Assembly: GCA_013289195.1 (NCBI GenBank)
Contig: JABDAI010000020.1
Span: 1 to 22,915 of the forward strand
Direction of reading: 5' to 3'
Source: Verrucomicrobiota bacterium
GTDB taxonomy: Bacteria > Verrucomicrobiota > Verrucomicrobiae > Opitutales > CG1-02-43-26
DNA: 22,915 bases
The translations under genes and the position numbers were made by a program. Under the pieces are notes generated by a model. That model was given only the letters and a program-made list of their open reading frames with translations. It was not told the origin of the DNA and searched no databases. This document shows, one piece after another, positions 1-8,081 of the stretch; position 1 is the first letter of the stretch; each line of letters opens with the position of its first letter.

Positions 1-379
1 TTTCACTTTGCTCATTAATAATTTCAGTTCATCCGCCTCATCTAGTTTTTCATCACCCTTTTTATTATTCTCAAACTTACTGAGCTCTATTGTGTGTAGT
101 TCCATGTCCTTAAAGTGATGTACTTTACTTTCTTTCTCAACCAGATGGAAGGTATTATGATATTTCTCTACGCTAGGAATACTTATAAAATTTAATATAT
201 GGATTCCTATTGTTTTATTTAATCTCCTATATTCTACTCCTTTATCCAATTGCTCTGTATATAGTTTTGCCCAGTAGAATAGTGCTCTCTTATCATAATC
301 TCCTTCATTACTTATTTGAATTTCTATATTATAATGTTTGCCTGTATGCGATTTAGCTTTGATATCAACTATAGAGGTT
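1..379. repeat. 379-bp terminal direct repeat, left copy
   Basis: Positions 1-379 match 22537-22915 base for base in the same orientation. The repeat lies wholly within the Rpn-type nuclease gene. It reflects either two near-identical gene copies bounding the segment or an end overlap of a contig. Confidence 0.95.
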
Positions 380-546
380 TTTTCATTTTCAAAATTCTTC
401 GAATTATAGGGATTGAGTAATTCCACTTCTAAAACCTGGTCTTCTTTGGATACTATCGAATTAATTAAAGATATCAATAAATCCTTATTCTCCTCTACTC
501 CAAAAAGCTTTTTAAATGCTATGTCTACTCTGGGTGTTACTGCCAT
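1..546 (-). CDS. Rpn-family PD-(D/E)XK recombination nuclease / putative transposase, N-terminal part (cut by window edge)
   Basis: This open frame starts at ATG 546 and runs off the left edge, leaving 182 residues of the N-terminal half. It begins MAVTPRVDIAFKKLFG, typical of the PDDEXK_2 (PF12784) Rpn/'transposase' family. Asp61 in a hydrophobic strand, followed 14 residues later by E-I-Q (Glu75, Gln77), fits the D...ExQ form of the PD-(D/E)XK nuclease active site. Known Rpn proteins are DNA endonucleases that promote RecA-independent recombination; many relatives are annotated as transposases. The first 379 bases are identical to the right end of the window, and the frames match. Joining the copies gives one intact protein of about 350 residues. 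A MITE-like repeat lies 34 bases upstream of the start. The family assignment is confident. Whether the gene is mobile cannot be told here. Confidence 0.85.
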   Translation of the reverse strand, partial: MAVTPRVDIAFKKLFGVEENKDLLISLINSIVSKEDQVLEVELLNPYNSKNFENEKTSIVDIKAKSHTGKHYNIEIQISNEGDYDKRALFYWAKLYTEQLDKGVEYRRLNKTIGIHILNFISIPSVEKYHNTFHLVEKESKVHHFKDMELHTIELSKFENNKKGDEKLDEADELKLLMSKVK

Positions 547-580
547 TGTTTTATATTTTTAATAGTCTACTTGGGATGTT

Positions 581-760
581 ATACCAAATCTCATTCTAAA
601 ATGAACAAATGCCGACTTGCCTTTATGCCATCTAATGAGCCTTCTTCACTCGCAAGTGCTCGACGTACCTCAGGTACGCCTGTGCGCTTGCTCGATCAGA
701 ATGTCATTATCTGGCATAAATTCAAGCGACCTTTGTTCATTTTAGAATGAAATTTGGTAT
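581..760 (-). repeat. MITE-like palindromic repeat, copy A (180 bp)
   Basis: The ends form a 29-bp terminal inverted repeat, ATACCAAAT...TTTGTTCATTTTAGAATG..ATTTGGTAT, with one mismatch. An inner palindrome (CGTACCT-C-AGGTACG, 664-678) makes a second hairpin. Read on the minus strand it matches copy B at 20844-20976 over most of its length and the fragment at 6194-6237. It has no coding capacity. It sits 34 bases upstream of the Rpn-type start at 546. The short size, terminal inverted repeats and multiple copies suggest a non-autonomous element, with an unknown mobilising enzyme. A TA target duplication is not clear for this copy. Confidence 0.75.
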
Positions 761-866
761 TATAATAACAGTGTTAGAATAGGCGTTGCAATAAAATTGT
801 GTATGGACTTGGTTTATGGGAAAGATAGTAGCACCAAAATTTAAAGATTATTGTTATTTATAATGT

Positions 867-920
867 GATTCTCTTGAGATTTAGTATTAATCCTTCACCT
901 CAGGATTAAAAAAGAGAATC
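867..920 (-). terminator. Nested stem-loop after the Fe-S carrier gene, possible terminator or 3' end structure
   Basis: The outer arms GATTCTCTT (867-875) and AAGAGAATC (912-920) pair perfectly. Inside them TAATCCT (888-894) pairs with AGGATTA (902-908) around a 7-base loop. The structure begins 13 bases past the stop of the Fe-S carrier gene, where the minus-strand operon should end. No U-tract follows on the minus strand, so it is not a classical intrinsic terminator. It could instead protect the mRNA 3' end. The rest of 761-933 shows nothing recognisable. Confidence 0.35.
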
Positions 921-933
921 CATTAACTGAGAT

Positions 934-1287
934 TTAAAGATTAAAACTATCTCCACATGAACAACTTGTTGAAGCATTGGGATTAGAAAATTTGAATCCC
1001 CCTCCAATCATTTTGTTAGAATAGTCTAAGAGCGTTCCTTTTAAATAAAGCGCACTTTTACTATCAATTAGAATTTGCAGTTGCTTACAATTTACCGTCA
1101 AGTCCAAAGGTTCGGGAGCTTCAACTAATTTTAATTCATAGCTCAAACCACTGCAACCGCCCCCTGTAACTTTCACTCGTAAATAGTTTTTGGTATTATC
1201 CCGTGAAAGTAATTGAAGCACTTTCTTATGTGCGGCTTCAGTAAGCTTTATTAGACGTTCATCGGAAAGTAATTGTGTGTGTTCCAT
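934..1287 (-). CDS. A-type iron-sulfur carrier protein (IscA/ErpA/SufA family)
   Basis: This 117-residue protein has the length of A-type carriers and their three ligand cysteines: Cys45 in GGGCSG, and Cys109 and Cys111 in the C-terminal SCSCG motif. The family binds and hands on [2Fe-2S] or [4Fe-4S] clusters to apoproteins in the cytosol. The gene is last in the minus-strand run, 29 bases after the phosphofructokinase stop. That run also encodes SdhB, which needs three Fe-S clusters, so a role in maturing the Sdh complex is reasonable but inferred. The start is preceded by an AT-rich stretch (TTTAATATT) with no Shine-Dalgarno. I cannot separate ErpA from IscA or SufA by sequence alone, so no symbol is given. 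Confidence 0.9.
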   Translation of the reverse strand: MEHTQLLSDERLIKLTEAAHKKVLQLLSRDNTKNYLRVKVTGGGCSGLSYELKLVEAPEPLDLTVNCKQLQILIDSKSALYLKGTLLDYSNKMIGGGFKFSNPNASTSCSCGDSFNL

Positions 1288-1316
1288 AATATTAAATCAC
1301 AAATCCCACTCATGAC

Positions 1317-2576
1317 TTATGTTAAAGCATAGCCTGAGAGTTTCTTTTCAATCGAATGTTTTGCCAATTTTGCAAATTGTGGAAGTCCTTGTTCGAAAGG
1401 AACTTGAACTTCACCTTGAATAAGAGGAAGAGCATATTTGATAAAAGGATGAGTGATGCCATTTCCTGTTTCATTAATCCAGTTTTTTGGCAAAGTTTTG
1501 ACGCCGTTGGCGACTTCACTTAGAGCTGTAAGACCTGTTTCGTAGCCATAGTGGTCGGTCTCTTTTCGGATAAGTGTGATCATTTTATCCGTTTGCCCGG
1601 AAACTGCAGCTTTTACAGCTTGTTGTCCGCAAAGAAATGCTTCGTCATTATCGATTTGTGAAGAATGTGTTGCCGCACATCGCTGAGCAATACCTAATTT
1701 GCAAGTCCTAGCATTTACATTGATGTTTTCACTGACTAAATTTCTTAAATATTCCCCAGCGCCTCCTAATTGAGCATGTCCAAACGAATCTGTATTACTC
1801 CCAGCTGCAATGTAATTGCCTTCCGCATCGACGATCCCTTCGCTGACAACAACCAAGCAGTGCTTATTTTTCTGAAGTACTGTTTGAATATCTTCTAAAA
1901 ATCTTTCCGTTGAGAATGGAATTTCTGGTACATAAATAAGATGTGGAGCGTCATTAGGATTATTTTTATGTTTAGCTAAAGTAGAGCCCGCAGCAATCCA
2001 TCCAGCATTTCTGCCCATGACTTCAACGATAGAAACTAAGTCATGTTGCCCCATAGACTCATGATCTTCGGCCATTTCGCGAATTATAGTGCAAATATCT
2101 TTGATGGTGCTTCCGTAGCCAGGACAGTGGTCTGTCATAGGAAGGTCATTGTCTATTGTTTTAGGAATTCCAATGACACGGAGTTCATAATTTTGTTTTA
2201 AAGCGTGCTGTGCAATTTTATTTGCAGTATCTTGAGAATCGTTGCCCCCTATGTAGAAAAAATAGCGAATATTGTGGGCTATTAGAACTTCGATGATGCG
2301 TTTATAGTCTTGTTCCTTTTTGAGTTTAAAGCGACAGGTTCCAAGAGCTGCACCAGGTGTATGACGAAGTGCCCGGATAGTTTGCTGTGATTCTTCGGCT
2401 AGATCAATGAAGTTTTCGTTTAAAATGCCTAAAACACCGCTTAGACTACCGTAGATTTCTTCGATACAATCATGATTTAATGCTTCAGTTATAACACCGG
2501 CTAAGCTAGAGTTAATAACGGATGTTGGCCCACCAGATTGAGCAACTAAAATATTTCCTGTAAGTTCTTCAGACAT
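1317..2576 (-). CDS. pfp: Pyrophosphate-dependent 6-phosphofructokinase (diphosphate-fructose-6-phosphate 1-phosphotransferase)
   Basis: This 419-residue enzyme interconverts fructose 6-phosphate and fructose 1,6-bisphosphate. PFK motifs appear in order: GGPTSVIN near residue 15, GGNDS at 110-114, PKTIDND at 138-144 and MGRNAGW at 187-193. Asp113 (Gly in ATP-dependent enzymes) and Lys139 (Gly in E. coli PfkA) are the two residues known to favour PPi over ATP. The reaction is therefore probably reversible and PPi-linked. The frame stays open to ATG 2720, but that would add 48 residues overlapping the end of sdhB. I chose ATG 2576 because it begins just before the first PFK strand (GNILVAQSGGPTS). 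It lies 97 bases downstream of sdhB, enough room for its own promoter, although a shared transcript is possible. Confidence 0.93.
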   Translation of the reverse strand: MSEELTGNILVAQSGGPTSVINSSLAGVITEALNHDCIEEIYGSLSGVLGILNENFIDLAEESQQTIRALRHTPGAALGTCRFKLKKEQDYKRIIEVLIAHNIRYFFYIGGNDSQDTANKIAQHALKQNYELRVIGIPKTIDNDLPMTDHCPGYGSTIKDICTIIREMAEDHESMGQHDLVSIVEVMGRNAGWIAAGSTLAKHKNNPNDAPHLIYVPEIPFSTERFLEDIQTVLQKNKHCLVVVSEGIVDAEGNYIAAGSNTDSFGHAQLGGAGEYLRNLVSENINVNARTCKLGIAQRCAATHSSQIDNDEAFLCGQQAVKAAVSGQTDKMITLIRKETDHYGYETGLTALSEVANGVKTLPKNWINETGNGITHPFIKYALPLIQGEVQVPFEQGLPQFAKLAKHSIEKKLSGYALT

Positions 2577-2673
2577 AGTGTGTATTAGATGTGTATTTTT
2601 CAGCTTTAAATAAAAAGACTGAACTACAATTGTCCCAAAGGCAACCCTAAATAAAGATAATTTTAAATTAGTA

Positions 2674-3438
2674 CTAGGAGGAAGGTGGCGAAATGAATTT
2701 TTTGAATGATGCAGCGGCATAGTCCCGATTCAGCTGCGCTATAAAGTCTAAAGTAATTTCTTTTGGGCACACTGCTTCACATTCACCGTAATTAGAACAG
2801 TTTCCAAAGCCGAGGGCATCCATGGTTTGAACCATTTTAAGTGTCCGATTATCTTTTTCTGGTTTTCCTTGAGGAAGACTATTGAGATGGGAAGTTTTAG
2901 CTGCAACAAATAGCATGGCCGAAGCATTTTTACAGGCTGCCACGCAGGCACCGCAACCGATACAGGCCGCACCATCCATCGCCCAATCTGAGGTCGTTTT
3001 CGGAACAAGAATATTATTGGCTTCCTGGCAACTTCCTGTACGTGCAGTAATGTAACCTCCAGATTGAATAATTTTATCGAAGGCACAGCGATCGACGCAT
3101 AAGTCTTTAATGATAGGAAAGGGTTTAGCGCGCCAGGGCTCAACAGTGATAATATCGCCATCTTTAAACTTGCGCATGTGAAGCTGACAGACTGTTGTAG
3201 CTCGCTCAGGACCATGAGGAATACCATTGATGGTTAAAGAACAGGTTCCACAGATGCCTTCTCTGCAATCGGAGTCAAATGCAATAGGGTCTTCCCCTTG
3301 ATGGACAAGTTGTTCGTTGAGAATATCGAGCATTTCAAGAAAGGATGCATCTTCTGAAACAGATTCTAAATAGAAATCAGAAAATTTTCCTTCAGAATGT
3401 GTGTCAGGTTGTCGCCAGATTTTCAGATGGAGTCTCAT
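2674..3438 (-). CDS. sdhB: Succinate dehydrogenase/fumarate reductase iron-sulfur subunit
   Basis: This 254-residue subunit carries electrons from the FAD of SdhA to the quinone site of the membrane subunit. The N-terminal plant-type ferredoxin domain has Cys58, Cys63, Cys66 and Cys84 for [2Fe-2S]. The C-terminal domain has [11 protein letters not shown] (Cys159, 162, 165, 169) and Cys214, Cys220 and Cys224 for the [4Fe-4S] and [3Fe-4S] clusters. All expected ligands are present. The frame is open to 3534, but the extra 32 residues would overlap sdhA and are basic and Ser-rich, so I place the start at ATG 3438, two bases after the sdhA stop. This close spacing suggests translational coupling, as no clear Shine-Dalgarno is visible. 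Confidence 0.95.
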   Translation of the reverse strand: MRLHLKIWRQPDTHSEGKFSDFYLESVSEDASFLEMLDILNEQLVHQGEDPIAFDSDCREGICGTCSLTINGIPHGPERATTVCQLHMRKFKDGDIITVEPWRAKPFPIIKDLCVDRCAFDKIIQSGGYITARTGSCQEANNILVPKTTSDWAMDGAACIGCGACVAACKNASAMLFVAAKTSHLNSLPQGKPEKDNRTLKMVQTMDALGFGNCSNYGECEAVCPKEITLDFIAQLNRDYAAASFKKFISPPSS

Positions 3439-3440
3439 AG

Positions 3441-5357
3441 TTATTTGTAGCTTCGGGTGGAGAGTTGAACTTCTTGAAATTCTAGAGGTTCTTTGTGCAG
3501 GGTAGGAGGGGATCGTTCGCCCTGATATTGCCACACTGAAACGTAAGAATATTCGGCGTCATTTCTTTTAGCTTCGCCGTCAGGTGTTTGATATTCTTCC
3601 CGGAAATGCCCGCCACAGGACTCATTTCGCGTTAAGGCATCGAGACACATGAGTTTACTGAATTCAATAAAATCCGCTACCCGGCCCGCGCGTTCAAGTT
3701 CTTGGTTAATCGTTTGACTAGATCCAGTGACTAGGAGATTGCTATAAAAATCATTCTCAATCTGTGGTATCTCAGCAAGAGCATATTCAAGCCCCTCTTT
3801 GGTGCGACTCATGCCACAATACTCCCACATGAGTTGGCCTAATTTTTGATGAAAAAATCTGGCAGTTTGAGTTCCGCTAATGGAAAGAAATTTTTCGATT
3901 GTTTCTTTTACTTCATTTTCCGCTTTTATAAAGGCAGGATCTTTGGTTGAATGAGAACTCGGTCCCATCTGTGCTAGATAATTAGGTATGGTTGAGGGAG
4001 CAATAAAATAGCCATCGCATAGACCTTGCATGAGGGCGCTTGCGCCCAGACGGTTGGCGCCATGATCTGAAAAATTAGCTTCTCCAAGGCAAAAAAGACC
4101 CGGTATAGTCGTCATGAGCCCATAGTCAACCCATAAGCCACCCATCGTATAATGAGATGCTGGATAGATGCGCATGGGGCGTTCGTAGGCATTTTCGCCA
4201 GTAATGCGTTCATACATTTCAAAAAGATTGCCATAAAGCTCTTGGATTTTAGATTTGCCGAGGCGCTTAATGGCATCTGAAAAATCTAAATAAACACCTC
4301 GACCCTGTGGGCCTACTCCGCGGCCCTCGTCACAAACGACCTTTGCTGCACGAGAAGCGATATCCCTTGGTGCGAGATTGCCAAAACTAGGATATTTACG
4401 TTCGAGGAAATAGTCGCGATCCTGTTCAGGAATAGCGGCAGGGTCTTTCTGGCAATCGCCTTGATTTTTTGGAACCCAGACCCGTCCATCATTCCGCAAA
4501 GATTCGCTCATTAAGGTGAGCTTACTCTGTTCTTCGCCATGTTGAGGAATGCAAGTAGGATGGATTTGCGTGAAACAGGGATTGGCAAAACCAGCCCCTC
4601 TCTTATAGGCCCTGAAGTCAGCAGTGACATTACATCCTGCCGCATTTGTGGAAAGATAGAAGACATTGCCATAACCACCTGTTGCCAAAATGATCGCATC
4701 AGCTGCCCAACGTTCGATTTTCCCGTTTATTAAATTACGAGTAATAATACCTTTGGCATGGCTATTAATAAGGACTAAATCGAGCATTTCATGACGATTA
4801 TGCATATTAATTTTGCCAAGGCTAATCTGATGGCTAAGTGCCGAGTATGCTCCTAAGAGAAGTTGCTGACCAGTCTGCCCACGAGCATAAAAAGTACGAG
4901 AGACTTGGGCACCGCCAAAAGATCGATTGGCAAGAAGACCTCCATATTCACGAGCAAATGGAACTCCTTGAGCTACACATTGATCGATGATGTTGGAACT
5001 GAGTTGTGCCAATCGATATACATTCGCTTCTCGAGAACGAAAGTCCCCCCCTTTGATGGTATCATAAAAAAGTCTACGAACGCTATCGCCATCATTTTGA
5101 TAATTTTTAGCAGCATTGATACCTCCTTGCGCCGCAATACTATGAGCCCTGCGAGGACTATCTTGAAAGCAAAAACAGTCAATGCTATAACCTTGTTCAG
5201 CAAGAGAAGCAGCAGCTGAAGCACCTGCAAGACCAGATCCAACGACAATGATGCGATACTTGCGCCTATTAGCGGGATTGACCAGTTTAGCATTAAATTT
5301 AAAATTATCCCATTTTTTTTCTATGGGCCCGTCTGGAATATTTGGGTTAAGATCCAT
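3441..5357 (-). CDS. sdhA: Succinate dehydrogenase/fumarate reductase flavoprotein subunit
   Basis: The 638-residue catalytic subunit oxidises succinate to fumarate (or the reverse) on the cytoplasmic face of the inner membrane. The dinucleotide-binding loop GSGLAG is at residues 40-45. [10 protein letters not shown] follows, with His72 as the expected covalent FAD attachment site. Further family motifs are ATGGYG, the HPT segment, PRDIASRA with an active-site Arg, [10 protein letters not shown] and [10 protein letters not shown]. The length of about 640 residues and single-domain layout match the Bacteroidota/Chlamydiota/Verrucomicrobiota type, not the roughly 590-residue E. coli type. The start at ATG 5357 lies four bases after the sdhC stop. 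The protein looks complete and intact. Confidence 0.96.
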   Translation of the reverse strand: MDLNPNIPDGPIEKKWDNFKFNAKLVNPANRRKYRIIVVGSGLAGASAAASLAEQGYSIDCFCFQDSPRRAHSIAAQGGINAAKNYQNDGDSVRRLFYDTIKGGDFRSREANVYRLAQLSSNIIDQCVAQGVPFAREYGGLLANRSFGGAQVSRTFYARGQTGQQLLLGAYSALSHQISLGKINMHNRHEMLDLVLINSHAKGIITRNLINGKIERWAADAIILATGGYGNVFYLSTNAAGCNVTADFRAYKRGAGFANPCFTQIHPTCIPQHGEEQSKLTLMSESLRNDGRVWVPKNQGDCQKDPAAIPEQDRDYFLERKYPSFGNLAPRDIASRAAKVVCDEGRGVGPQGRGVYLDFSDAIKRLGKSKIQELYGNLFEMYERITGENAYERPMRIYPASHYTMGGLWVDYGLMTTIPGLFCLGEANFSDHGANRLGASALMQGLCDGYFIAPSTIPNYLAQMGPSSHSTKDPAFIKAENEVKETIEKFLSISGTQTARFFHQKLGQLMWEYCGMSRTKEGLEYALAEIPQIENDFYSNLLVTGSSQTINQELERAGRVADFIEFSKLMCLDALTRNESCGGHFREEYQTPDGEAKRNDAEYSYVSVWQYQGERSPPTLHKEPLEFQEVQLSTRSYK

Positions 5358-5361
5358 GTGA

Positions 5362-6078
5362 TTATAAAGGAAGGAGGTTAATCGAAGTATATTTGGTGAT
5401 CAAGACAGCTACCGGAATTGCGATAAATCCTAGGAAAACAACCCATGCATAGATGTGCGCAAAAACATGTAAGCGAGGTCGCCATTTTTTATTTCGTAAC
5501 CCAAGACTTTGGAACATACTGCTGACGCCATGGCAAAGATGCATGCAAAGGAGCCCCATGGCAATGATATAAAATAGGGAAACCCAAGTTACAGAGAAAC
5601 CATCAACCATCATTTTATAGACGTTATAAATTTGCTCCCCATTGAGGGTAGTGTAAAAAGCATCGGTTTGAAATACAGGATAAATGGATCGAACAGTGAA
5701 GTGAAGAATATGAAAAACGATGAATATCAAGATAATAGAACCAGAAAGTCCCATAGTTTTTGATGAGAGGGTAGCTTGAACGGATTTTGTAAGATGGGCC
5801 CCCTGAGGTCGCGCTATGCGATTTTCGGCCGTAAGTAAAATTGCCATCCACACATGAACAGCAGTTGCAGCGAGGAGGAAAATTCTATTGACCCAAAGTA
5901 GCCCATAAGGAAGATGTTGAAGTTTATGGGCGTATTCATTAATCGCATTGGGCCCTAGAAAAATTTGAAGATTGCCGGCCATATGAGCGAGTACAAAGAC
6001 AGTAAGAATTGCACCGGTAATGGCCATAAGATATTTTTTAATAATGGATGGAATTCGCATTCGAGGATATTTTGGCAT
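5362..6078 (-). CDS. sdhC: Succinate dehydrogenase cytochrome b subunit (five-helix, di-heme type)
   Basis: This membrane anchor binds heme b and passes electrons to quinone. From ATG 6078 it has 238 residues with five hydrophobic segments at about 17-38, 59-83, 111-131, 163-188 and 205-228. Candidate heme histidines are His32, His75, His123/126 and His180/183, one set per helix, as in di-heme class B enzymes with no separate SdhD. No second anchor gene is present. The start is uncertain: the frame is open to 6207, and ATG 6060 is also possible. I chose 6078 because the usual KKxLMAxTG segment then starts near residue 14 and an AT-rich stretch precedes it. The gene leads the operon and lies beside a repeat fragment. 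Confidence 0.92.
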   Translation of the reverse strand: MPKYPRMRIPSIIKKYLMAITGAILTVFVLAHMAGNLQIFLGPNAINEYAHKLQHLPYGLLWVNRIFLLAATAVHVWMAILLTAENRIARPQGAHLTKSVQATLSSKTMGLSGSIILIFIVFHILHFTVRSIYPVFQTDAFYTTLNGEQIYNVYKMMVDGFSVTWVSLFYIIAMGLLCMHLCHGVSSMFQSLGLRNKKWRPRLHVFAHIYAWVVFLGFIAIPVAVLITKYTSINLLPL

Positions 6079-6193
6079 AAATAATATATGGGGTACACGG
6101 AAAGTAATACTACGCATTATTTTTAAGAGGAGGGAAGCTTTTTTTGAGTTTGGAATGAATTTTTTTCTTAATCCCGAACGGAAGTTTCTAGTA

Positions 6194-6237
6194 ATACCAA
6201 TTCGCAATTTAAAATGGACAAAGGTCGCTTGAATTTA
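6194..6237 (+). repeat. MITE fragment, copy C (one end only)
   Basis: ATACCAATTCGCAATTT, AAAATGGACAAAGGTCGCTTGAATTTA resembles the end of the MITE at 581-760 read on the minus strand (AAAATGAACAAAGGTCGCTTGAATTTA). The terminal part is diverged and I see no matching right arm. It lies upstream of sdhC and may sit within its promoter region. The rest of 6208-6338 holds a TTGACA on the minus strand (6294-6289) without a well-spaced -10 box. Confidence 0.6.
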
Positions 6238-6338
6238 CCTCATTGCCAGGATTCAGCGAATATCTTGCAACATACATAAACTCGATATTGTCAAGTTTTT
6301 CCAATTGACCTATTTTAATGATGAAGTAAATTTAATTT

Positions 6339-6956
6339 ATGAATATTCAAAATTTGGATATTGTTCGTGGTAATCAAGTTAATATTCCGTATTTGAGTCT
6401 GAGATATACAAAAGAGGATAAAATTGCAATTTTTTTAAAGTTGAGACAAGTATCCTCTGCATTTAAAAATGCGACCAATAAAGTATATCCGAAACTAAGT
6501 GAAATGATGGTGTATATTAACGTTAACTATAGGTACAATAACAGCAGGTTGTCTAGACCGTTGACTCTTTTAGAACGATGGGTAGTATGGATATGTCAGA
6601 GAAAAATTTATAATGATTTAAATCACATTAATGTCCTGAGAGTCGAGCATGTAAATTCGAATAATGTAACAAGTGATTTTTTGGAGAAAATTTTTTTTTT
6701 AGAAAACACTATTCCTTCGAAGCGGCAATACAACTGGAAAACTGCTTTGGCTAAGCGTATGGAAAATCAGTCATCTGAAGGGAATTTATTATTAATCTCA
6801 GCTAAAGAAAATGTAGAAATATTTTTTACAATATTACTTGGACTTTTTATAACGCTTTCACTTACACATGGATCTATAGATCAACCTTTAGTTGTATTTG
6901 CAATTGGATTTTCCATTTTTACTTGGTTATGTATGCACGTAATGATGTGGTTATGA
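6339..6956 (+). CDS. Hypothetical protein with two C-terminal membrane segments
   Basis: I do not recognise this 205-residue protein. About 150 polar residues rich in Asn, Arg and Lys precede two hydrophobic segments at about 161-176 and 184-205, separated by a short loop (THGSIDQP). The C-terminus lies at the end of the last helix, giving a tail-anchored hairpin layout. There is no signal peptide. The coding sequence contains a run of ten T residues (6691-6700) before the membrane part. A one-base slip there would truncate the protein before it reaches the membrane. It stands alone, divergent from sdhC and 165 bases upstream of ftsY, and is more AT-rich than its neighbours, which suggests a lineage-specific or acquired gene. 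It could also be a spurious frame, but its length and hydrophobic pattern make coding likely. Confidence 0.6.
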   Translation: MNIQNLDIVRGNQVNIPYLSLRYTKEDKIAIFLKLRQVSSAFKNATNKVYPKLSEMMVYINVNYRYNNSRLSRPLTLLERWVVWICQRKIYNDLNHINVLRVEHVNSNNVTSDFLEKIFFLENTIPSKRQYNWKTALAKRMENQSSEGNLLLISAKENVEIFFTILLGLFITLSLTHGSIDQPLVVFAIGFSIFTWLCMHVMMWL

Positions 6957-7078
6957 TAGTATGTTTTACTTTATGTACAGCTGAGTAATATAAAATAATT
7001 TTCCATATCAAAAGTAATCCTGAAAGATTGTTCTGCGAGTCTTGTTTTTAGCAATATCCTTTGGTTTGTATTTTGGAT

Positions 7079-7109
7079 TTGGCAAATCATTGAAAATGAG
7101 TAGCATAAT
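7079..7109 (+). promoter_or_regulatory. Candidate promoter for the ftsY operon (weak)
   Basis: TTGGCA (7079-7084) and CATAAT (7104-7109) resemble -35 and -10 boxes, but the 19-base spacing is longer than ideal. They lie just upstream of the ftsY start at 7122, which would leave a very short leader. It is the best pair I could find in 6957-7121. Confidence 0.22.
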
Positions 7110-7121
7110 TGAATAGAGATT

Positions 7122-8051
7122 ATGTTTAATATATTTAGTAAATTTAAAAAAGGGTTACAGAAGACAAGCAAAAAGCTCTTCGGAGCCATTGGCGGAGTTT
7201 TTGGCTTCAAACAACTTGATGAAGCTGCAATAGAAACAATAGAAGAAGCCCTTTATGGAGCAGATTTTGGGGTAGAGACAACGTCCGAAATTATGGAAGC
7301 CATTAAAATCGCGTACAAAAAAGACAAGTCTTTAAGAGGGCAGCAAGCTGCAGAATTAGCAGGAACTATTTTACGTAGAGTATTAGAGGGTGCTCAGCCT
7401 CCTGCCGATTGGCATCGCGGAAATCCCGAAGTAATATGCCTTTTAGGAGTTAATGGCGTAGGAAAGACCACGACAGCCGGAAAATTAGGCTATTTGCTGA
7501 AAAAAGAAGGAAAAGGAGTGATTTTTGGAGCTTGTGATACCTTTAGAGCCGCTGCAAATGAGCAGATTAAGCATTGGGCACAGCGGGTTGGATTAGAAAT
7601 TGTCACAAGTCACCACGGCTCGGACGCCGCCGCTGTTGCATTTGATGCCTATGAAGCTGCAAAAAAACGAGGACACAGCGTATTAATTTTGGATACTGCA
7701 GGAAGATTACATACCAAAGATCATCTGATGGAGGAATTGGGAAAAATTAGAAGAGTATTGCAGAAACATGATCCAGAGGCACCGCATCATGCGTGGATGG
7801 TCATCGATGGCAGCATAGGGTCAAATTCTATCGATCAGGCACGAGTGTTTCATGAGAAGTTCGGCTTAACAGGCCTTATTATAACGAAACTTGATGGAAC
7901 AAGCCGCGGAGGAGCTGTCGTCGGTATTTATAGAGAACTCAAGGTTCCTATATATTTTATCGGACTTGGGGAGCAACCTGAAGATCTGCAACCCTTTTCA
8001 ATAGACAATTATGTCAATGCCCTTTTCGATCTTGAAGATAAGCATCAATAA
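7122..8051 (+). CDS. ftsY: Signal recognition particle receptor FtsY
   Basis: This 309-residue SRP-receptor GTPase docks ribosome-SRP complexes at the inner membrane for co-translational insertion. The N-terminus is short and basic with an amphipathic look (FNIFSKFKKGLQKTSKKLF), suited to membrane contact, and lacks the long acidic A domain of E. coli. The helical N domain spans about 30-95. The G domain follows with GVNGVGKT (109-116), DTFRAAANEQ, DTAGR (191-195), TKLDG (255-259) and FIGLGEQPEDLQPF near the end. One oddity is DGSIGSNS at 229-236, where the family usually has D-A-T-T-G-Q-N-A. The gene is first in a plus-strand run with aroB 30 bases downstream. The start has a weak GAG ahead of it. 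Confidence 0.95.
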   Translation: MFNIFSKFKKGLQKTSKKLFGAIGGVFGFKQLDEAAIETIEEALYGADFGVETTSEIMEAIKIAYKKDKSLRGQQAAELAGTILRRVLEGAQPPADWHRGNPEVICLLGVNGVGKTTTAGKLGYLLKKEGKGVIFGACDTFRAAANEQIKHWAQRVGLEIVTSHHGSDAAAVAFDAYEAAKKRGHSVLILDTAGRLHTKDHLMEELGKIRRVLQKHDPEAPHHAWMVIDGSIGSNSIDQARVFHEKFGLTGLIITKLDGTSRGGAVVGIYRELKVPIYFIGLGEQPEDLQPFSIDNYVNALFDLEDKHQ

Positions 8052-8081
8052 CGATCAATAAGCTAAAAATGCTGCTCTCTC

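Noticed and set aside
2577..2720. A 48-residue N-terminal extension of the phosphofructokinase
   Set aside because: It would overlap the end of sdhB, has no family similarity, and the enzyme core begins just after ATG 2576.
3439..3534. A 32-residue N-terminal extension of SdhB
   Set aside because: It lies within the end of sdhA in another frame and is Ser/Arg-rich, unlike any SdhB start.
4863..5219. Plus-strand open frame of 118 codons over sdhA
   Set aside because: It is opposite a well-supported sdhA gene and has no recognisable features.
6305..6332. Promoter TTGACC...TAAATT for the unknown gene at 6339
   Set aside because: The -10 match is weak and its position would leave almost no leader; not strong enough to list as a feature.
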